From contig JAFLBV010000001.1 in the NCBI GenBank assembly GCA_017302895.1, forward strand, positions 1,116,001 through 1,180,000: 64,000 bases of DNA, written 5' to 3'. The DNA is from Ignavibacteria bacterium (GTDB lineage: Bacteria > Bacteroidota > Ignavibacteria > Ignavibacteriales > Ignavibacteriaceae). Every line of letters begins with the position of its first letter. Within the stretch, counting starts at the first letter, position 1. The translations under genes were made by a program, and so were the position numbers. The notes under the pieces are model-generated. The model searched no databases, had not been told where the DNA came from, and saw only the letters and a program-made list of their open reading frames with translations. This document shows positions 7,583-16,768 of this stretch, one piece after another.

Positions 7583-9174
7583 GAGAGTTTGCAGAACTTT
7601 TCAGAGACCTCGAAGAGACCACAAGCAGCAACGGAAAGCAGGAAGCCCTTTTAAAATTTTTTTCCACAGCTCCCGAAAAAGATCAGATTTATGTAATTGC
7701 CTTCCTTTCAGGGAACAGGCCCAAAAGAGCAGTTAAAGTTACTGACATGAGAGCCTGGGGAGCGGAGGCGGCCGCAATTCCCCTTTGGTTGTTCGAGGAG
7801 TGCTATGAAAATGTCGGCGATCTGGCAGAAACCATTTCACTGCTGGTAAAAGGAAGCGGGACGGGGAGCAGGAAAAGTCTATCGGATTGGGTGGAGGAGG
7901 TGATACTTCCATTGGGCAAAATGACACTTGAGGAGCAAAAGGAAGTCCTTCTTACAGCATGGGAGTCGCTTGGGAGTGACGAGAGATTTGTTTTTACAAA
8001 GCTGATATCCGGCGGATTTCGGATCGGTGTCTCCACACAAACCATCGTGAAGGCTCTTTCGGCTCATACAGGGATCGACCAAAATGTCCTGACACACCGC
8101 CTGATGGGGAAGTGGCAGCCAACTCTTGAGTTTTACAGATATCTTGTTTCAAAAAATGAAGAGACTGAGGATATCAGCAAACCATATCCTTTCTGTCTGG
8201 CAAATCCTCTTGATGTTCCTCGCGAAAGCCTGGGAGACTCCGGACTTTGGCTTGCAGAATGGAAATATGACGGAATCAGGGCTCAACTAATAAAAAGGAG
8301 GGGTGAAATCTTCATCTGGTCCAGGGGAGAGGAGATAATTAATGATCAGCTCCCTGAGATAGTTGAATCGGCGAAATCACTCCCTGACGGGGTTGTTCTC
8401 GACGGTGAATTACTGATATGGGAAGACAATTCTCCGCAGTCCTTTGCCAAAATGCAAAAAAGGATCGGGAGGAAAACCGTCTCGCAGAAAATGATGAAGG
8501 AATATCCCGTAACATTTCTTGTTTTTGATATTCTTGAGCTGTCAGGTCAGGATATAAGAAGCATAAAACTCGCAGAAAGAAGAGAAAAACTTGAGGTACT
8601 TCTTAAGGGGGGTGGTTCAGGCAGGCTTATTCTTTCACCGTCGATTCAATTTTCTGATTTTGAAGAACTGGAGGAAATTCGTTCCCGTTCCCGTGAAAGA
8701 TCGTTTGAAGGGGTGATGTTGAAACGGTTAGATTCCGTTTATCAGACAGGCAGAAAAAGAGGTGACTGGTGGAAATGGAAAGTTGATCCCTGGACTGTAG
8801 ATGCCGTCTTGCTCTATGCCCAGGCGGGTCACGGAAGGCGGGCAGGGCTTTTTACCGACTACACCTTTGCAGTTTGGGATCACGGGAGGCTGGTTCCGTT
8901 TGCAAAAGCATATTCGGGACTCACAGATGAGGAAATTGTTGAAGTTGACAGATTTGTGAAGCAAAATACTATCGAAAAATTTGGTCCTGTCAGGTCAGTC
9001 ACTCCAAAACTTGTTTTTGAGATAGCATTTGAAGGGATTCAACTTTCGAGCCGTCACAAATGTGGGGTAGCTGTCAGGTTTCCCAGAATAAAAAGGTGGA
9101 GGAAGGATCTCTCGATAAAAGATGCGGATTCCCTTGATCAATTAAAAAAAATTGTAACTCCGGGAACTATGTAG
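7579..9174 (+). CDS. ATP-dependent DNA ligase
   Basis: This 531-residue ligase seals nicked DNA using ATP. It has an N-terminal helical DNA-binding domain (about 1-205) with the 'LISGGFRIGVS' element, and a nucleotidyltransferase domain (about 210-415) with motif I KYDGIR (Lys229 is adenylated). Motif III includes VVLDGEL, motif IV SFEGVMLK and motif V WWKWK; an OB-fold follows (about 420-531). Length and layout match the exonuclease-linked bacterial ligases. The family's usual cluster also has a DEXH helicase and a phosphoesterase; neither follows here. Bacteria also carry an essential NAD+-dependent LigA, so this enzyme is probably for repair (inference). Confidence 0.94.
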   Translation: MREFAELFRDLEETTSSNGKQEALLKFFSTAPEKDQIYVIAFLSGNRPKRAVKVTDMRAWGAEAAAIPLWLFEECYENVGDLAETISLLVKGSGTGSRKSLSDWVEEVILPLGKMTLEEQKEVLLTAWESLGSDERFVFTKLISGGFRIGVSTQTIVKALSAHTGIDQNVLTHRLMGKWQPTLEFYRYLVSKNEETEDISKPYPFCLANPLDVPRESLGDSGLWLAEWKYDGIRAQLIKRRGEIFIWSRGEEIINDQLPEIVESAKSLPDGVVLDGELLIWEDNSPQSFAKMQKRIGRKTVSQKMMKEYPVTFLVFDILELSGQDIRSIKLAERREKLEVLLKGGGSGRLILSPSIQFSDFEELEEIRSRSRERSFEGVMLKRLDSVYQTGRKRGDWWKWKVDPWTVDAVLLYAQAGHGRRAGLFTDYTFAVWDHGRLVPFAKAYSGLTDEEIVEVDRFVKQNTIEKFGPVRSVTPKLVFEIAFEGIQLSSRHKCGVAVRFPRIKRWRKDLSIKDADSLDQLKKIVTPGTM

Positions 9175-9255
9175 TAACATTATATGTTTTAACATATATT
9201 ACACAATTACAAAATGTTAATTACTCACACACCCATCAAAAATGGAGATACAAAA

Positions 9256-9840
9256 ATGAGAAGAACACTTCTTTCATTGGCACTGGCAGTAATGCTTACA
9301 GGTGCATCATTTGCTCAGTCATCATGGTCATTTGATAAAACACACTCAAAAATCGGTTTCAGCGTTGAATACATGTTAATCACGGATGTTGACGGATATT
9401 TCAAAAAATTTGACGGATCGGTCACAACCGCAAAAGATGATTTTGTGGGTGCTTTGGTCAGTTTTACCGTTGATGCAAGCAGCGTTGATACAGATGAACC
9501 CAAAAGAGATGAGCATTTAAGAAGCGAAGACTTTTTTTACACACAAAAATTTCCTAATTTTACATTTAAAAGTACTTCGATGACGAAAGTAAGTGGAAAC
9601 AACTACAAACTCATTGGAAATCTTACGATGAGAGGTGTAACAAAATCAGTTACTCTTACCGGTACTTTCGGCGGTGTGAAAAAAGATCCATGGGGAAACA
9701 CAAAAGCCGGATTTAAGCTCACCGGTACGGTAAACAGAAAAGATTTTGGCATTAACTGGAGCAAAGCCCTCGATGGTGGCGGTTTTGTTGTCGGTGATGA
9801 TGTAACATTAAACATAAATGTAACACTCATTAAAAAATAA
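9256..9840 (+). CDS. secreted YceI-family lipocalin-like protein
   Basis: The 194-residue protein starts at the ATG preceded by GGAG with 8-base spacing (9244-9247). This gives a clean signal peptide (MRRTLLSLALAVMLTGASFA) and rules out the ATG at 9214. The mature part is a YceI domain: it opens with 'SWSFDKTHSKIGFSVEYM', has the central 'HLRSEDFF' and ends with 'GGGFVVGDDVTLNINV'. YceI proteins are periplasmic or secreted beta-barrels that bind long isoprenoid or lipid chains; some are stress-induced. It is followed three bases later by a MarR regulator, so the two form an operon and MarR may control it. Confidence 0.9.
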   Translation: MRRTLLSLALAVMLTGASFAQSSWSFDKTHSKIGFSVEYMLITDVDGYFKKFDGSVTTAKDDFVGALVSFTVDASSVDTDEPKRDEHLRSEDFFYTQKFPNFTFKSTSMTKVSGNNYKLIGNLTMRGVTKSVTLTGTFGGVKKDPWGNTKAGFKLTGTVNRKDFGINWSKALDGGGFVVGDDVTLNINVTLIKK

Positions 9841-9843
9841 ATT

Positions 9844-10293
9844 ATGCGCTTAGAAGAAGAGATCAAACAGAAAAAATTCAAAGACGAATACCAGAAAGCG
9901 GTTGTAAATCTGATTTACACCAACAACTGGCTCGTGGCGAAACATTCTCCCATAATGCGGAAATTCGGGCTTACTGTGCAACAGTATAACATCCTTCGCA
10001 TTCTGAGGGGGCAGTACCCGAATCCGGCAACAGTAAATCTGTTGAAAGAAAGAATGCTCGACAAGATGTCTGATGCTTCCAGACTTGTAGACAGGCTACT
10101 GGAGAAGGGATTGCTCATGAGAAAGTCTTGTGAAATCGACAGACGAAGGGTGGACATAACCATAACTCAGGAAGGTCTGGACATACTTTCGAAGATTGAT
10201 GTAGCAGAGGAACAGATGTATAAACATCTGAAAAATATCACTCTGGAGGAAGCCACAATTCTTAATGATCTCCTCGATAAGCTAAGAGGCTAA
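9844..10293 (+). CDS. MarR-family transcriptional regulator
   Basis: The 149-residue protein has the MarR winged-helix fold: dimerisation helices at both ends and a DNA-binding region at about 45-110. The pattern 'LTVQQYNILRILRG' opens the helix-turn-helix and 'DKMSDASRLVDRLLEKGLL' gives the recognition helix, followed by a wing with 'EIDRRRVDITITQEG'. It lies three bases after yceI, so it probably regulates its own operon and perhaps other envelope-stress genes in response to a small ligand. A weak terminator-like hairpin follows. Confidence 0.9.
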   Translation: MRLEEEIKQKKFKDEYQKAVVNLIYTNNWLVAKHSPIMRKFGLTVQQYNILRILRGQYPNPATVNLLKERMLDKMSDASRLVDRLLEKGLLMRKSCEIDRRRVDITITQEGLDILSKIDVAEEQMYKHLKNITLEEATILNDLLDKLRG

Positions 10294-10305
10294 TAACCAT
10301 TCTGC

Positions 10306-10336
10306 AAGGCTGTTTTCACAAGTTGAGAGCAGCCTT
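10306..10336 (+). terminator. hairpin after yceI-marR operon
   Basis: AAGGCTG (10306-10312) pairs with CAGCCTT (10330-10336) around a 17-base loop, followed by TTCAATTTC. The stem is short and the U-run weak, so termination is plausible but not certain. Confidence 0.5.
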
Positions 10337-10384
10337 TTCAATTTCAACCCGCCCTTTCCCCGTTTCATCGTAAAAATTATCTTT

Positions 10385-10401
10385 TTTAACGAATCGTTAA
10401 A
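10385..10401. promoter_or_regulatory. 17-bp palindrome upstream of T9SS cargo gene (possible operator)
   Basis: TTTAACG-AAT-CGTTAAA is a perfect 7-bp inverted repeat with a 3-base centre, about 110 bases upstream of the ATG at 10509. A similar sequence, ATTAAA-CGA-TTTAAT, lies upstream of the LacI gene (about 41714-41728). It looks like a dimeric regulator site, but which protein binds is unknown. Confidence 0.4.
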
Positions 10402-10508
10402 TAATACGAATAACAATTTTATTATGTTTATTTAAGAAATTTGACATTTTATAGATCCTCAAGAACAGTTGTTCTTTAGTCTTGCATAAAAAAAATGGAG
10501 ATCAGGTC

Positions 10509-13500
10509 ATGAAAAACCTTGTAACACTTTTAATCGCAATACTGTTGGTGGTTCCGGCCGGAGCACAGACAATAGTATACAAGACGCTCGGTACATGGAA
10601 CAGCGATGGCGTTCCCAACTATCTTGAGCCGATAGGTGATGTGATCCCACAATCGCTTCTTAACAGAATAAACGCGACACTTCCGGAGTCTGTGAGACTC
10701 CCTTCGAGTCACCCTGAATTTTTGAACGACACAATACAAACCAATCTTTACATTCTTCAGGAATCAGATGTCTGGGTTACTTTCGTATCTGAAGGAGCAG
10801 GATATAAAAACGCTCTCGGATTTTACACTTATAATGTAAACACTCCTCCCCAGACCGTGAATGATATCATGAATACCATGACACTAATTTTCCCGAACTC
10901 CTCTGCCAAAAATTCGGGTGGTGGACTTGTAGCCGGAAATAAAGTGAAAATCGGTAGATTCCAGCCCGGAACGGTTATAGGATGGTTTGTCGTTGCAGAC
11001 GGCTTCAGATCACCGAATGTGACTCAGGGAAACTGGATAAACTATTCGAACAGAAATTTAAACTGGGCACCAACTCCCGACCTTCGTCAGCACAATGTTC
11101 TGCTGAACGACTTGAATTCAGGCAGAATCGTACTGGCATTTGAGGATATTTCCCGTTACCGTGGTGGTGATCAGGATTTCAATGATGTGGTTTTCTATGC
11201 AACAGCCAATCCGCCAAGTGGAGTAAGCTACACAAACATCCCTTTGATCAGCAACCCCACAGGCGCAACAGTTGCCAATCTTAAACTGACGAAAACTGTT
11301 GATAAGGCTAATCCGTCAGACAACGAGATTGTTAATTTCACAATTACGGCAACAAATCTTGGTACCGATGGTGCCACGAATGTTGTGTTAAAAGATGTGT
11401 TGCCAAAAGGTATCAAGTATCAGGGCCACTCTGTTAGCACAGGAGCATATGACACAGCAACCGGACTTTGGAGGATTGCATCACTCGCGATAAATGCCAC
11501 TGCAACCCTTACACTTCAGGGCAAGGTATCGATAAAATCGATCAGCCAGGCGGCATTTGATCTCGGTCCCGCAAAAGATTTTAACATCTTCACGCTTGGT
11601 GATCTTACACAGCCTTCCGCAGATTCAGAGGGGAAAGTAGCCGTCGGGAAAAACGCATATTTTGCAAGTTATTCACTCGGTGATCTTCTTCCTGCTTCGG
11701 GTGGAACTGCTGATGTACTGATAGTAGGAAACAATCTGATGTTCATCAGCGGCAATGTTACAGGCGGTAATGTGGTTTACGGTGGCACTTCCAACCTTCC
11801 GATAAGTCAGGTCTCAATTATCGATGGTACTGTAAGAAAAGACAGTGTAATAAATTTCCTCGCAGCCGGGGCATATCTCAATTCCCTGTCAGCTTCGTTG
11901 TCGGCATATCACACAACCGGAACGATTACATACAACAGCAGTGGAATTCAGCTTTACGGCTATAATCCTTTCCTTAATGTCTTCAACATTTCGGGAAAAA
12001 CCCTTTCAAACTGCACGAACTTTACAATTAATGCTCCGAATGGTGCAGTAGTACTGGTGAATGTTGACTCATCCGATGTCAAGTGGTCGGGCGATGTCAT
12101 CGTAAACGGTACCGCACACAGCAATGTACTCTACAATTTCCACGATGCCTTGAATCTCAAGATCAGTTTCATCGATGTCAGAGGTTCCATTCTTGCTCCA
12201 AAAGCTCACCTTGATTTCCCTTCAGGTGTGATTAACGGACAGGTGATTGTTAGAGAGATGTACGGTTCGGGACAGTTCAACTCAGCCGCAAATCAGACAA
12301 ATTATTTTAACGGCACACTTCCTGTTACCCGTGACATTCTCAATTCTGCAGAAGTGGTGTCGATGGATCAGACTGATCTGGACACAACAAACAATTACGC
12401 TTCGGCAATGATTACCCTTGCAGGTTATGGCGACCCGGGACAGACCGGAAGTGTTAACTGGCAGCCCGCACAGCCATCTGGCCTTACTGACATGGTCTGG
12501 GTTTCGACCTGGGACAATTCAGGCAACATTCTTGCCGGTACTTGGGGTGGAAAAATATTGAAATCGACCGATAACGGTGTTACATGGGAGCGCATCAACC
12601 CAACAATGAATGTTGGCTACCTTTGGGATATCGATGTTGTCGGGTCAACGATTTATGCATCCACAGAACTTGGAGTGTTCAAATCGACTGATAACGGTGC
12701 AACCTGGAATATCACCGGAATGGTTAACAAAGATGTAAGATCGCTCACCATTAAGAACAGTGTTCTCTATGCCGGAACCTGGGGTGAAGGAGTCTTCAAA
12801 TCGACTAACGGAGGAACAACCTGGTCGCAGACCAATGCAGGACTTCAGTCGACTGCAGTTACTGCAATGCTGACCGCTTCCAACGGCACAATTTATGCCG
12901 GTACCTTCAACGGTGGTTTGTATAAATCGGACGATAATGGCGCTTCATGGTCGAAAACAACACTCAACTATCAGTTTATCTGGTCGCTTGGTCAGAGTGC
13001 AAACGGCAGAATTTATGCCGGAACATATGGTGGCGGAGTTTACAGATCGATTGACAACGGAACCACATGGTATGCGATCAACAACAACCTGACCGCTACA
13101 CATATTTATTCCATAGTCACCGACCCACAGAATCATGTTTTCGTAAGCGGATGGGGAGCAGGTGTTTTCACTCTTAACACCGGCTCCATGGATGCCATGA
13201 CAGATGATTGGAACTACATGGGTATGGGCGGACTTGAAGTATCCTCGATTATAATAAATCCAACTTCAGGTTCACTTCTTGCATTTACCTCTGCCGGTGG
13301 ATTGTATATCAACAATTCACCAACCACTTCAATCGGTACGGAGAAGGAAATTCTAAATCCTGAGGTCTTCTCACTTTCACAGAATTATCCGAATCCTTTC
13401 AATCCTTCGACAACTATCGGGTTTAACCTCCCTGAGGCATCGGAAGTTACACTGAAAGTTTACGATGTAACGGGAAGGGAAGTTGCTCTAATTGCCGAAG

Positions 13501-13625
13501 GAAGTTTTGCAAAGGGAAGCCACAAAGTCTCCTTCGATGCACGAAGCCTCACCAGTGGAATTTACTTCTACAGAATTCAGGCAGGCTCGTTTGTCGAGAC
13601 AAAGAGAGCCGTATTACTCAAGTAG
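10509..13625 (+). CDS. large modular secreted protein with T9SS C-terminal sorting domain
   Basis: The 1038-residue protein starts at the ATG 8 bases after GGAG and has a signal peptide ('NLVTLLIAILLVVPAGAQ'). Domains in order: a DUF4114-like region ending 'GGDQDFNDVVFYA' (about 80-240), a DUF11-type repeat ('LTKTVDKANPSDNEIVNFT', about 255-345), and a choice-of-anchor A-like domain beginning 'AFDLGPAKDFNIFTLGDL' (about 345-610). After these come five or so sialidase/BNR-like repeats ('KSTDNGVTWERI' pattern, about 660-890) and a C-terminal sorting domain starting 'LSQNYPNPFNPSTT'. The last domain directs export through the type IX system and anchoring or release at the cell surface. It is preceded by a palindrome and followed by a strong terminator, so it is monocistronic. 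Adhesion or polymer binding is plausible but unproven. Confidence 0.88.
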   Translation: MKNLVTLLIAILLVVPAGAQTIVYKTLGTWNSDGVPNYLEPIGDVIPQSLLNRINATLPESVRLPSSHPEFLNDTIQTNLYILQESDVWVTFVSEGAGYKNALGFYTYNVNTPPQTVNDIMNTMTLIFPNSSAKNSGGGLVAGNKVKIGRFQPGTVIGWFVVADGFRSPNVTQGNWINYSNRNLNWAPTPDLRQHNVLLNDLNSGRIVLAFEDISRYRGGDQDFNDVVFYATANPPSGVSYTNIPLISNPTGATVANLKLTKTVDKANPSDNEIVNFTITATNLGTDGATNVVLKDVLPKGIKYQGHSVSTGAYDTATGLWRIASLAINATATLTLQGKVSIKSISQAAFDLGPAKDFNIFTLGDLTQPSADSEGKVAVGKNAYFASYSLGDLLPASGGTADVLIVGNNLMFISGNVTGGNVVYGGTSNLPISQVSIIDGTVRKDSVINFLAAGAYLNSLSASLSAYHTTGTITYNSSGIQLYGYNPFLNVFNISGKTLSNCTNFTINAPNGAVVLVNVDSSDVKWSGDVIVNGTAHSNVLYNFHDALNLKISFIDVRGSILAPKAHLDFPSGVINGQVIVREMYGSGQFNSAANQTNYFNGTLPVTRDILNSAEVVSMDQTDLDTTNNYASAMITLAGYGDPGQTGSVNWQPAQPSGLTDMVWVSTWDNSGNILAGTWGGKILKSTDNGVTWERINPTMNVGYLWDIDVVGSTIYASTELGVFKSTDNGATWNITGMVNKDVRSLTIKNSVLYAGTWGEGVFKSTNGGTTWSQTNAGLQSTAVTAMLTASNGTIYAGTFNGGLYKSDDNGASWSKTTLNYQFIWSLGQSANGRIYAGTYGGGVYRSIDNGTTWYAINNNLTATHIYSIVTDPQNHVFVSGWGAGVFTLNTGSMDAMTDDWNYMGMGGLEVSSIIINPTSGSLLAFTSAGGLYINNSPTTSIGTEKEILNPEVFSLSQNYPNPFNPSTTIGFNLPEASEVTLKVYDVTGREVALIAEGSFAKGSHKVSFDARSLTSGIYFYRIQAGSFVETKRAVLLK

Positions 13626-13666
13626 TTTTGACTTATGAGTTATTAATTTAATTGATGATGTTGAGG

Positions 13667-13700
13667 AAGCTGCCCCTTTAAAAAGGGCAGCTTTTTTTTT
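13667..13700 (+). terminator. strong intrinsic terminator after T9SS cargo gene
   Basis: AAGCTGCCC (13667-13675) pairs with GGGCAGCTT (13685-13693), extended by a TTT/AAA inner stem, and is followed by an unbroken run of Ts to 13700. This is a textbook rho-independent terminator. Confidence 0.92.
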
Positions 13701-13782
13701 GCCATCAGGTGAAAAAGATTTGTTAAATTCGAACATTTTTACGATGTTTTATAACCTGATTTATTATATTTTGGACAGAAAA

Positions 13783-14193
13783 ATGAATCTAACACACATA
13801 GAACATATCGGGATTGCTGTTGAAAACATGGAAGCAGCAATCGCTTATTATGAAAATATACTGGGTTTGAAATGCTACAAAATTGAAGAAGTGGCAGATC
13901 AAAAAGTAAAAACCGCCTTTTTCCAGATAGGGCAGACCAAAATAGAACTCCTCGAATCAACCGCACCCGACGGACCCGTCGCCAAGTTCATAGAAAAAAA
14001 AGGACCCGGAATTCATCACATCGCTTTTGCAGCCAAAGGATTGCAGGAGTCGCTGGATGATGCTGCGGCTAAAGGAGTTTCACTAATTGATAAACAACCA
14101 AGAAAAGGTGCCGAGGGATTGAATATCGCTTTTCTGCACCCAAAATCAACTCTGGGCGTTCTCACTGAACTGTGCGAACATCCGGAAAATTAA
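13783..14193 (+). CDS. mce: methylmalonyl-CoA epimerase
   Basis: The 136-residue protein is a vicinal-oxygen-chelate (glyoxalase fold) enzyme interconverting (R)- and (S)-methylmalonyl-CoA. It starts 'MNLTHIEHIGIAV' with metal ligand His8. It then has 'AAIAYYENILGL', the central metal-site motif GPGIHHIAF and the C-terminal 'GVLTELCEH' with a Glu ligand, all typical of the epimerase rather than other VOC proteins. ATG 13783 is preferred over the upstream ATG at 13741 because it matches the family N-terminus and has GGACAG just upstream. It stands 24 bases before the carboxyltransferase gene, fitting a methylmalonyl-CoA decarboxylase operon. Confidence 0.92.
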   Translation: MNLTHIEHIGIAVENMEAAIAYYENILGLKCYKIEEVADQKVKTAFFQIGQTKIELLESTAPDGPVAKFIEKKGPGIHHIAFAAKGLQESLDDAAAKGVSLIDKQPRKGAEGLNIAFLHPKSTLGVLTELCEHPEN

Positions 14194-14217
14194 TTTCGGT
14201 TTCCGAGGTATACATAT

Positions 14218-15771
14218 ATGGAACAAAAAATAAAAGAATTGATGGATCTCCGCAAACAAGCCCGTATGGGTGGCGGTGAAAAAAGAATAGAAGCACAGCA
14301 TAAAAAAGGTAAAATGACGGCGAGGGAGAGGATTGACCTTCTTCTCGATCCCGGGAGTTTCGAAGAGTTTGACATGTTTGTATCGCACCGTTGCATCGAT
14401 TTCGGTCTCGATCAGCAACAATACCTCTCTGATGGTGTTGTTACCGGTTATGGCACGATCGATGGAAGACTTGTATATATCTTTTCGCAGGATTTTACCG
14501 TTTTTGGCGGTTCATTGTCAGAAATGTATGCTGAAAAGATTTGCAAGGTAATGGATAAAGCCCTGAAAGTTGGCGCTCCTGTAATCGGTATCAACGATTC
14601 AGGTGGTGCCCGTATTCAGGAAGGTGTTAAATCACTCGGTGGCTATGCCGAAATATTTGAGAGAAACATTCTCGCTTCCGGTGTAATTCCACAAATCTCA
14701 GCAATATTCGGACCTTGTGCAGGAGGAGCAGTTTATTCACCGGCTCTAACTGATTTTATCCTTATGTCCAGAGATACCAGTTACATGTTCGTCACCGGAC
14801 CAAAGGTTGTAAAAACCGTAACAGGTGAAGATGTAACAGATGAAGAGCTTGGTGGTGCTTATGTTCATGGTTCCAAATCGGGTGTTTCCCACTTCATCGC
14901 TGAAGATGAGGAAGAAGGAATACTTCTCATAAGAAAACTTTTAAGTTTCCTTCCACAGAACAATCTTGAAGATCCCCCGCTGGCACACTGTGATGATCCC
15001 ATTGACAGACTGGAAGACCAGCTCAACTCAATAATTCCTGATAATCCGTCAGTCCCTTACGATGTAAGAGATGTAATTCACGCAGTAGTAGATTATAACG
15101 AATTTGTGGAAGTTCAGCGGCACTATGCACCGAACATCGTAATTGGTTTTGCAAGATTCAACGGAATGCCCGTTGGAATTGTAGCAAATCAACCTAACTA
15201 CATTGCCGGTGTTTTGGACATCAATTCATCCAGAAAAGCAGCCCGGTTTGTAAGGTTCTGCGATGCATTCAACATTCCTGTTGTTACCTTTGTTGATGTT
15301 CCCGGATTCCTTCCCGGCACAGCACAGGAATATGGCGGTATCATCATCCACGGTGCAAAACTTCTTTTCGCATACGGTGAAGCAACAGTTCCAAAAGTTA
15401 CCATTGTACTAAGAAAAGCCTATGGTGGAGCCTATGATGTTATGGGTTCGAAACACCTTAGAGGCGACATTAACTACGCTTGGCCTACAGCCGAGATAGC
15501 AGTTATGGGTCCTAAAGGTGCGATAGAGATACTTCACAACAAGGAAATCAGCGCCATTACCGATGACAAGGAAAGAGTGGAATTCATCAAGCACAAAGAG
15601 GAAGAGTACAAAAACAAATTTGCCTCTCCCTATGTTGCTGCAAAATATGGCTACCTTGATGATGTAATCGAGCCAAGAAATACCCGTTTCAGAGTGATCA
15701 GGGCATTGCAGTCGCTTGCTACAAAGAAAGATACACTTCCGCCCAAGAAACACGCTAACATACCGCTTTAA
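14218..15771 (+). CDS. mmdA: methylmalonyl-CoA decarboxylase / acyl-CoA carboxylase carboxyltransferase subunit
   Basis: The 517-residue protein is a biotin-dependent carboxyltransferase of the PccB/MmdA type. It has two crotonase-like halves, with '[14 protein letters not shown]' and '[12 protein letters not shown]' in the N-half, and '[19 protein letters not shown]' and '[13 protein letters not shown]' in the C-half. These form the acyl-CoA and biotin pockets and oxyanion holes. The downstream genes for a small membrane protein, a biotin carrier and a Na+-translocating beta subunit identify the complex as a sodium-pumping methylmalonyl-CoA decarboxylase, in which this subunit moves CO2 from (S)-methylmalonyl-CoA to biotin. 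No biotin carboxylase gene is nearby, which argues against a classic propionyl-CoA carboxylase. Confidence 0.9.
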   Translation: MEQKIKELMDLRKQARMGGGEKRIEAQHKKGKMTARERIDLLLDPGSFEEFDMFVSHRCIDFGLDQQQYLSDGVVTGYGTIDGRLVYIFSQDFTVFGGSLSEMYAEKICKVMDKALKVGAPVIGINDSGGARIQEGVKSLGGYAEIFERNILASGVIPQISAIFGPCAGGAVYSPALTDFILMSRDTSYMFVTGPKVVKTVTGEDVTDEELGGAYVHGSKSGVSHFIAEDEEEGILLIRKLLSFLPQNNLEDPPLAHCDDPIDRLEDQLNSIIPDNPSVPYDVRDVIHAVVDYNEFVEVQRHYAPNIVIGFARFNGMPVGIVANQPNYIAGVLDINSSRKAARFVRFCDAFNIPVVTFVDVPGFLPGTAQEYGGIIIHGAKLLFAYGEATVPKVTIVLRKAYGGAYDVMGSKHLRGDINYAWPTAEIAVMGPKGAIEILHNKEISAITDDKERVEFIKHKEEEYKNKFASPYVAAKYGYLDDVIEPRNTRFRVIRALQSLATKKDTLPPKKHANIPL

Positions 15772-15781
15772 GGGAGAAGCC

Positions 15782-16312
15782 ATGAAACAAACAAAATTTC
15801 TGCTGATCTTTCTTCTCTTGCTAATGGTGTCTGTTGCTTTGCCACAGAATAATGCACCGGCAAAAGTTGATACAGCGAAAGTTCAGGCGGCTGATTCTCT
15901 TAAAAAGCCTGCTAAGGATGAGAATGTGAGTGATCTAATACACTTCAACCCTTCTAACACGATGGATGACATCAAAGGAAATGGCAACAGCTTTGTCCTG
16001 ACGGTTATCGGAATGGGTGTTGTATTTTTTGCACTCGCTGCCCTTTATCTTTCCTTCGCTTTGGCGAGTAATCTGATTAAAAAATCAGTTGCAAAAAAGC
16101 ATGCGAAAGAAAGTCCCGAAAAGGAAGGAAGCCAACCGAAGGAAGAGATGAGTGCTGAAGTGAATGCCGCTATAGCAATGGCTTTGTACTCATTTTTTAA
16201 TGCAAATCATGACCAAGAGAATACGATTCTGACAATTAACAGAGTCTCCAGAATGTATACTCCATGGAGCTCAAAGATTTATAACCTTCGCCACCACCCC
16301 AGAAACTGGTAA
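15782..16312 (+). CDS. OadG/MmdD-type small membrane subunit of Na+ decarboxylase
   Basis: The 176-residue protein starts at the ATG at 15782 preceded by 'gggagaa'. It carries an N-terminal signal-like segment ('FLLIFLLLLMVSVALPQ') and a second membrane helix at about residues 70-95 ('FVLTVIGMGVVFFALAALYL'), which matches the single-helix OadG/MmdD family. A charged linker follows, then a C-terminal segment (about 120-176) with 'INAAIAMAL'-like helix and an Arg/His-rich end. The family assembles and stabilises the decarboxylase complex at the membrane. The extra N-terminal signal segment makes it longer than the usual gamma subunit. The position between alpha and biotin carrier genes supports the call. 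Confidence 0.78.
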   Translation: MKQTKFLLIFLLLLMVSVALPQNNAPAKVDTAKVQAADSLKKPAKDENVSDLIHFNPSNTMDDIKGNGNSFVLTVIGMGVVFFALAALYLSFALASNLIKKSVAKKHAKESPEKEGSQPKEEMSAEVNAAIAMALYSFFNANHDQENTILTINRVSRMYTPWSSKIYNLRHHPRNW

Positions 16313-16326
16313 TTAATGAGGAAACA

Positions 16327-16767
16327 ATGAAAAAATTTAACTTTAAAATAAACGGCAACGATTACCATGTACAGGTTAAGAACATCGAGGGTGATACCGC
16401 CGAAATAGAAGTAAACGGAACTACATATGAAGTTGAGATCGAGAAAAAACTCGCTCAGCCGATTACTCCCAAACTCGTAAGAGAAAGAGCGATTCCATCG
16501 ACAGATGTTGATAAATCCACTGTGAAGACAACGAAACCTGCGCCAAAAGCCAGTGGTGGAATTAAAAGTCCGTTACCGGGTACAATTCTGGAAGTTTTCG
16601 TCAAAGTTGGTGATAAAGTCAAGATGGGAGATAAGCTCCTGATACTTGAAGCGATGAAGATGGAAAACAAGATAGATGCCGACAAATCGGGTACCGTAAA
16701 GGAACTGGTTGTAAAGCAAGGTGATACAGTTATGGAAGGTGATCTCCTGTTAGTAATAGGAGATTAA
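16327..16767 (+). CDS. mmdC: biotin carboxyl carrier subunit of Na+ decarboxylase
   Basis: The 146-residue protein has an N-terminal beta segment, a Pro/Lys/Thr-rich flexible linker (about residues 45-75, 'TVKTTKPAPKASGG') and a C-terminal biotinyl domain. That domain starts 'IKSPLPGTILEVFVKVGD' and contains the biotinylation motif EAMKME, whose Lys carries biotin. It shuttles CO2-biotin from the carboxyltransferase to the membrane beta subunit. It starts 14 bases after the small membrane subunit and ends one base before the GTG of the beta subunit, so the operon is tightly coupled. Confidence 0.93.
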   Translation: MKKFNFKINGNDYHVQVKNIEGDTAEIEVNGTTYEVEIEKKLAQPITPKLVRERAIPSTDVDKSTVKTTKPAPKASGGIKSPLPGTILEVFVKVGDKVKMGDKLLILEAMKMENKIDADKSGTVKELVVKQGDTVMEGDLLLVIGD

Positions 16768-16768
16768 A

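Noticed and set aside
14218-15771. Classic propionyl-CoA carboxylase beta subunit
   Set aside because: No biotin carboxylase subunit is nearby, and the three downstream genes are those of the Na+-pumping decarboxylase.
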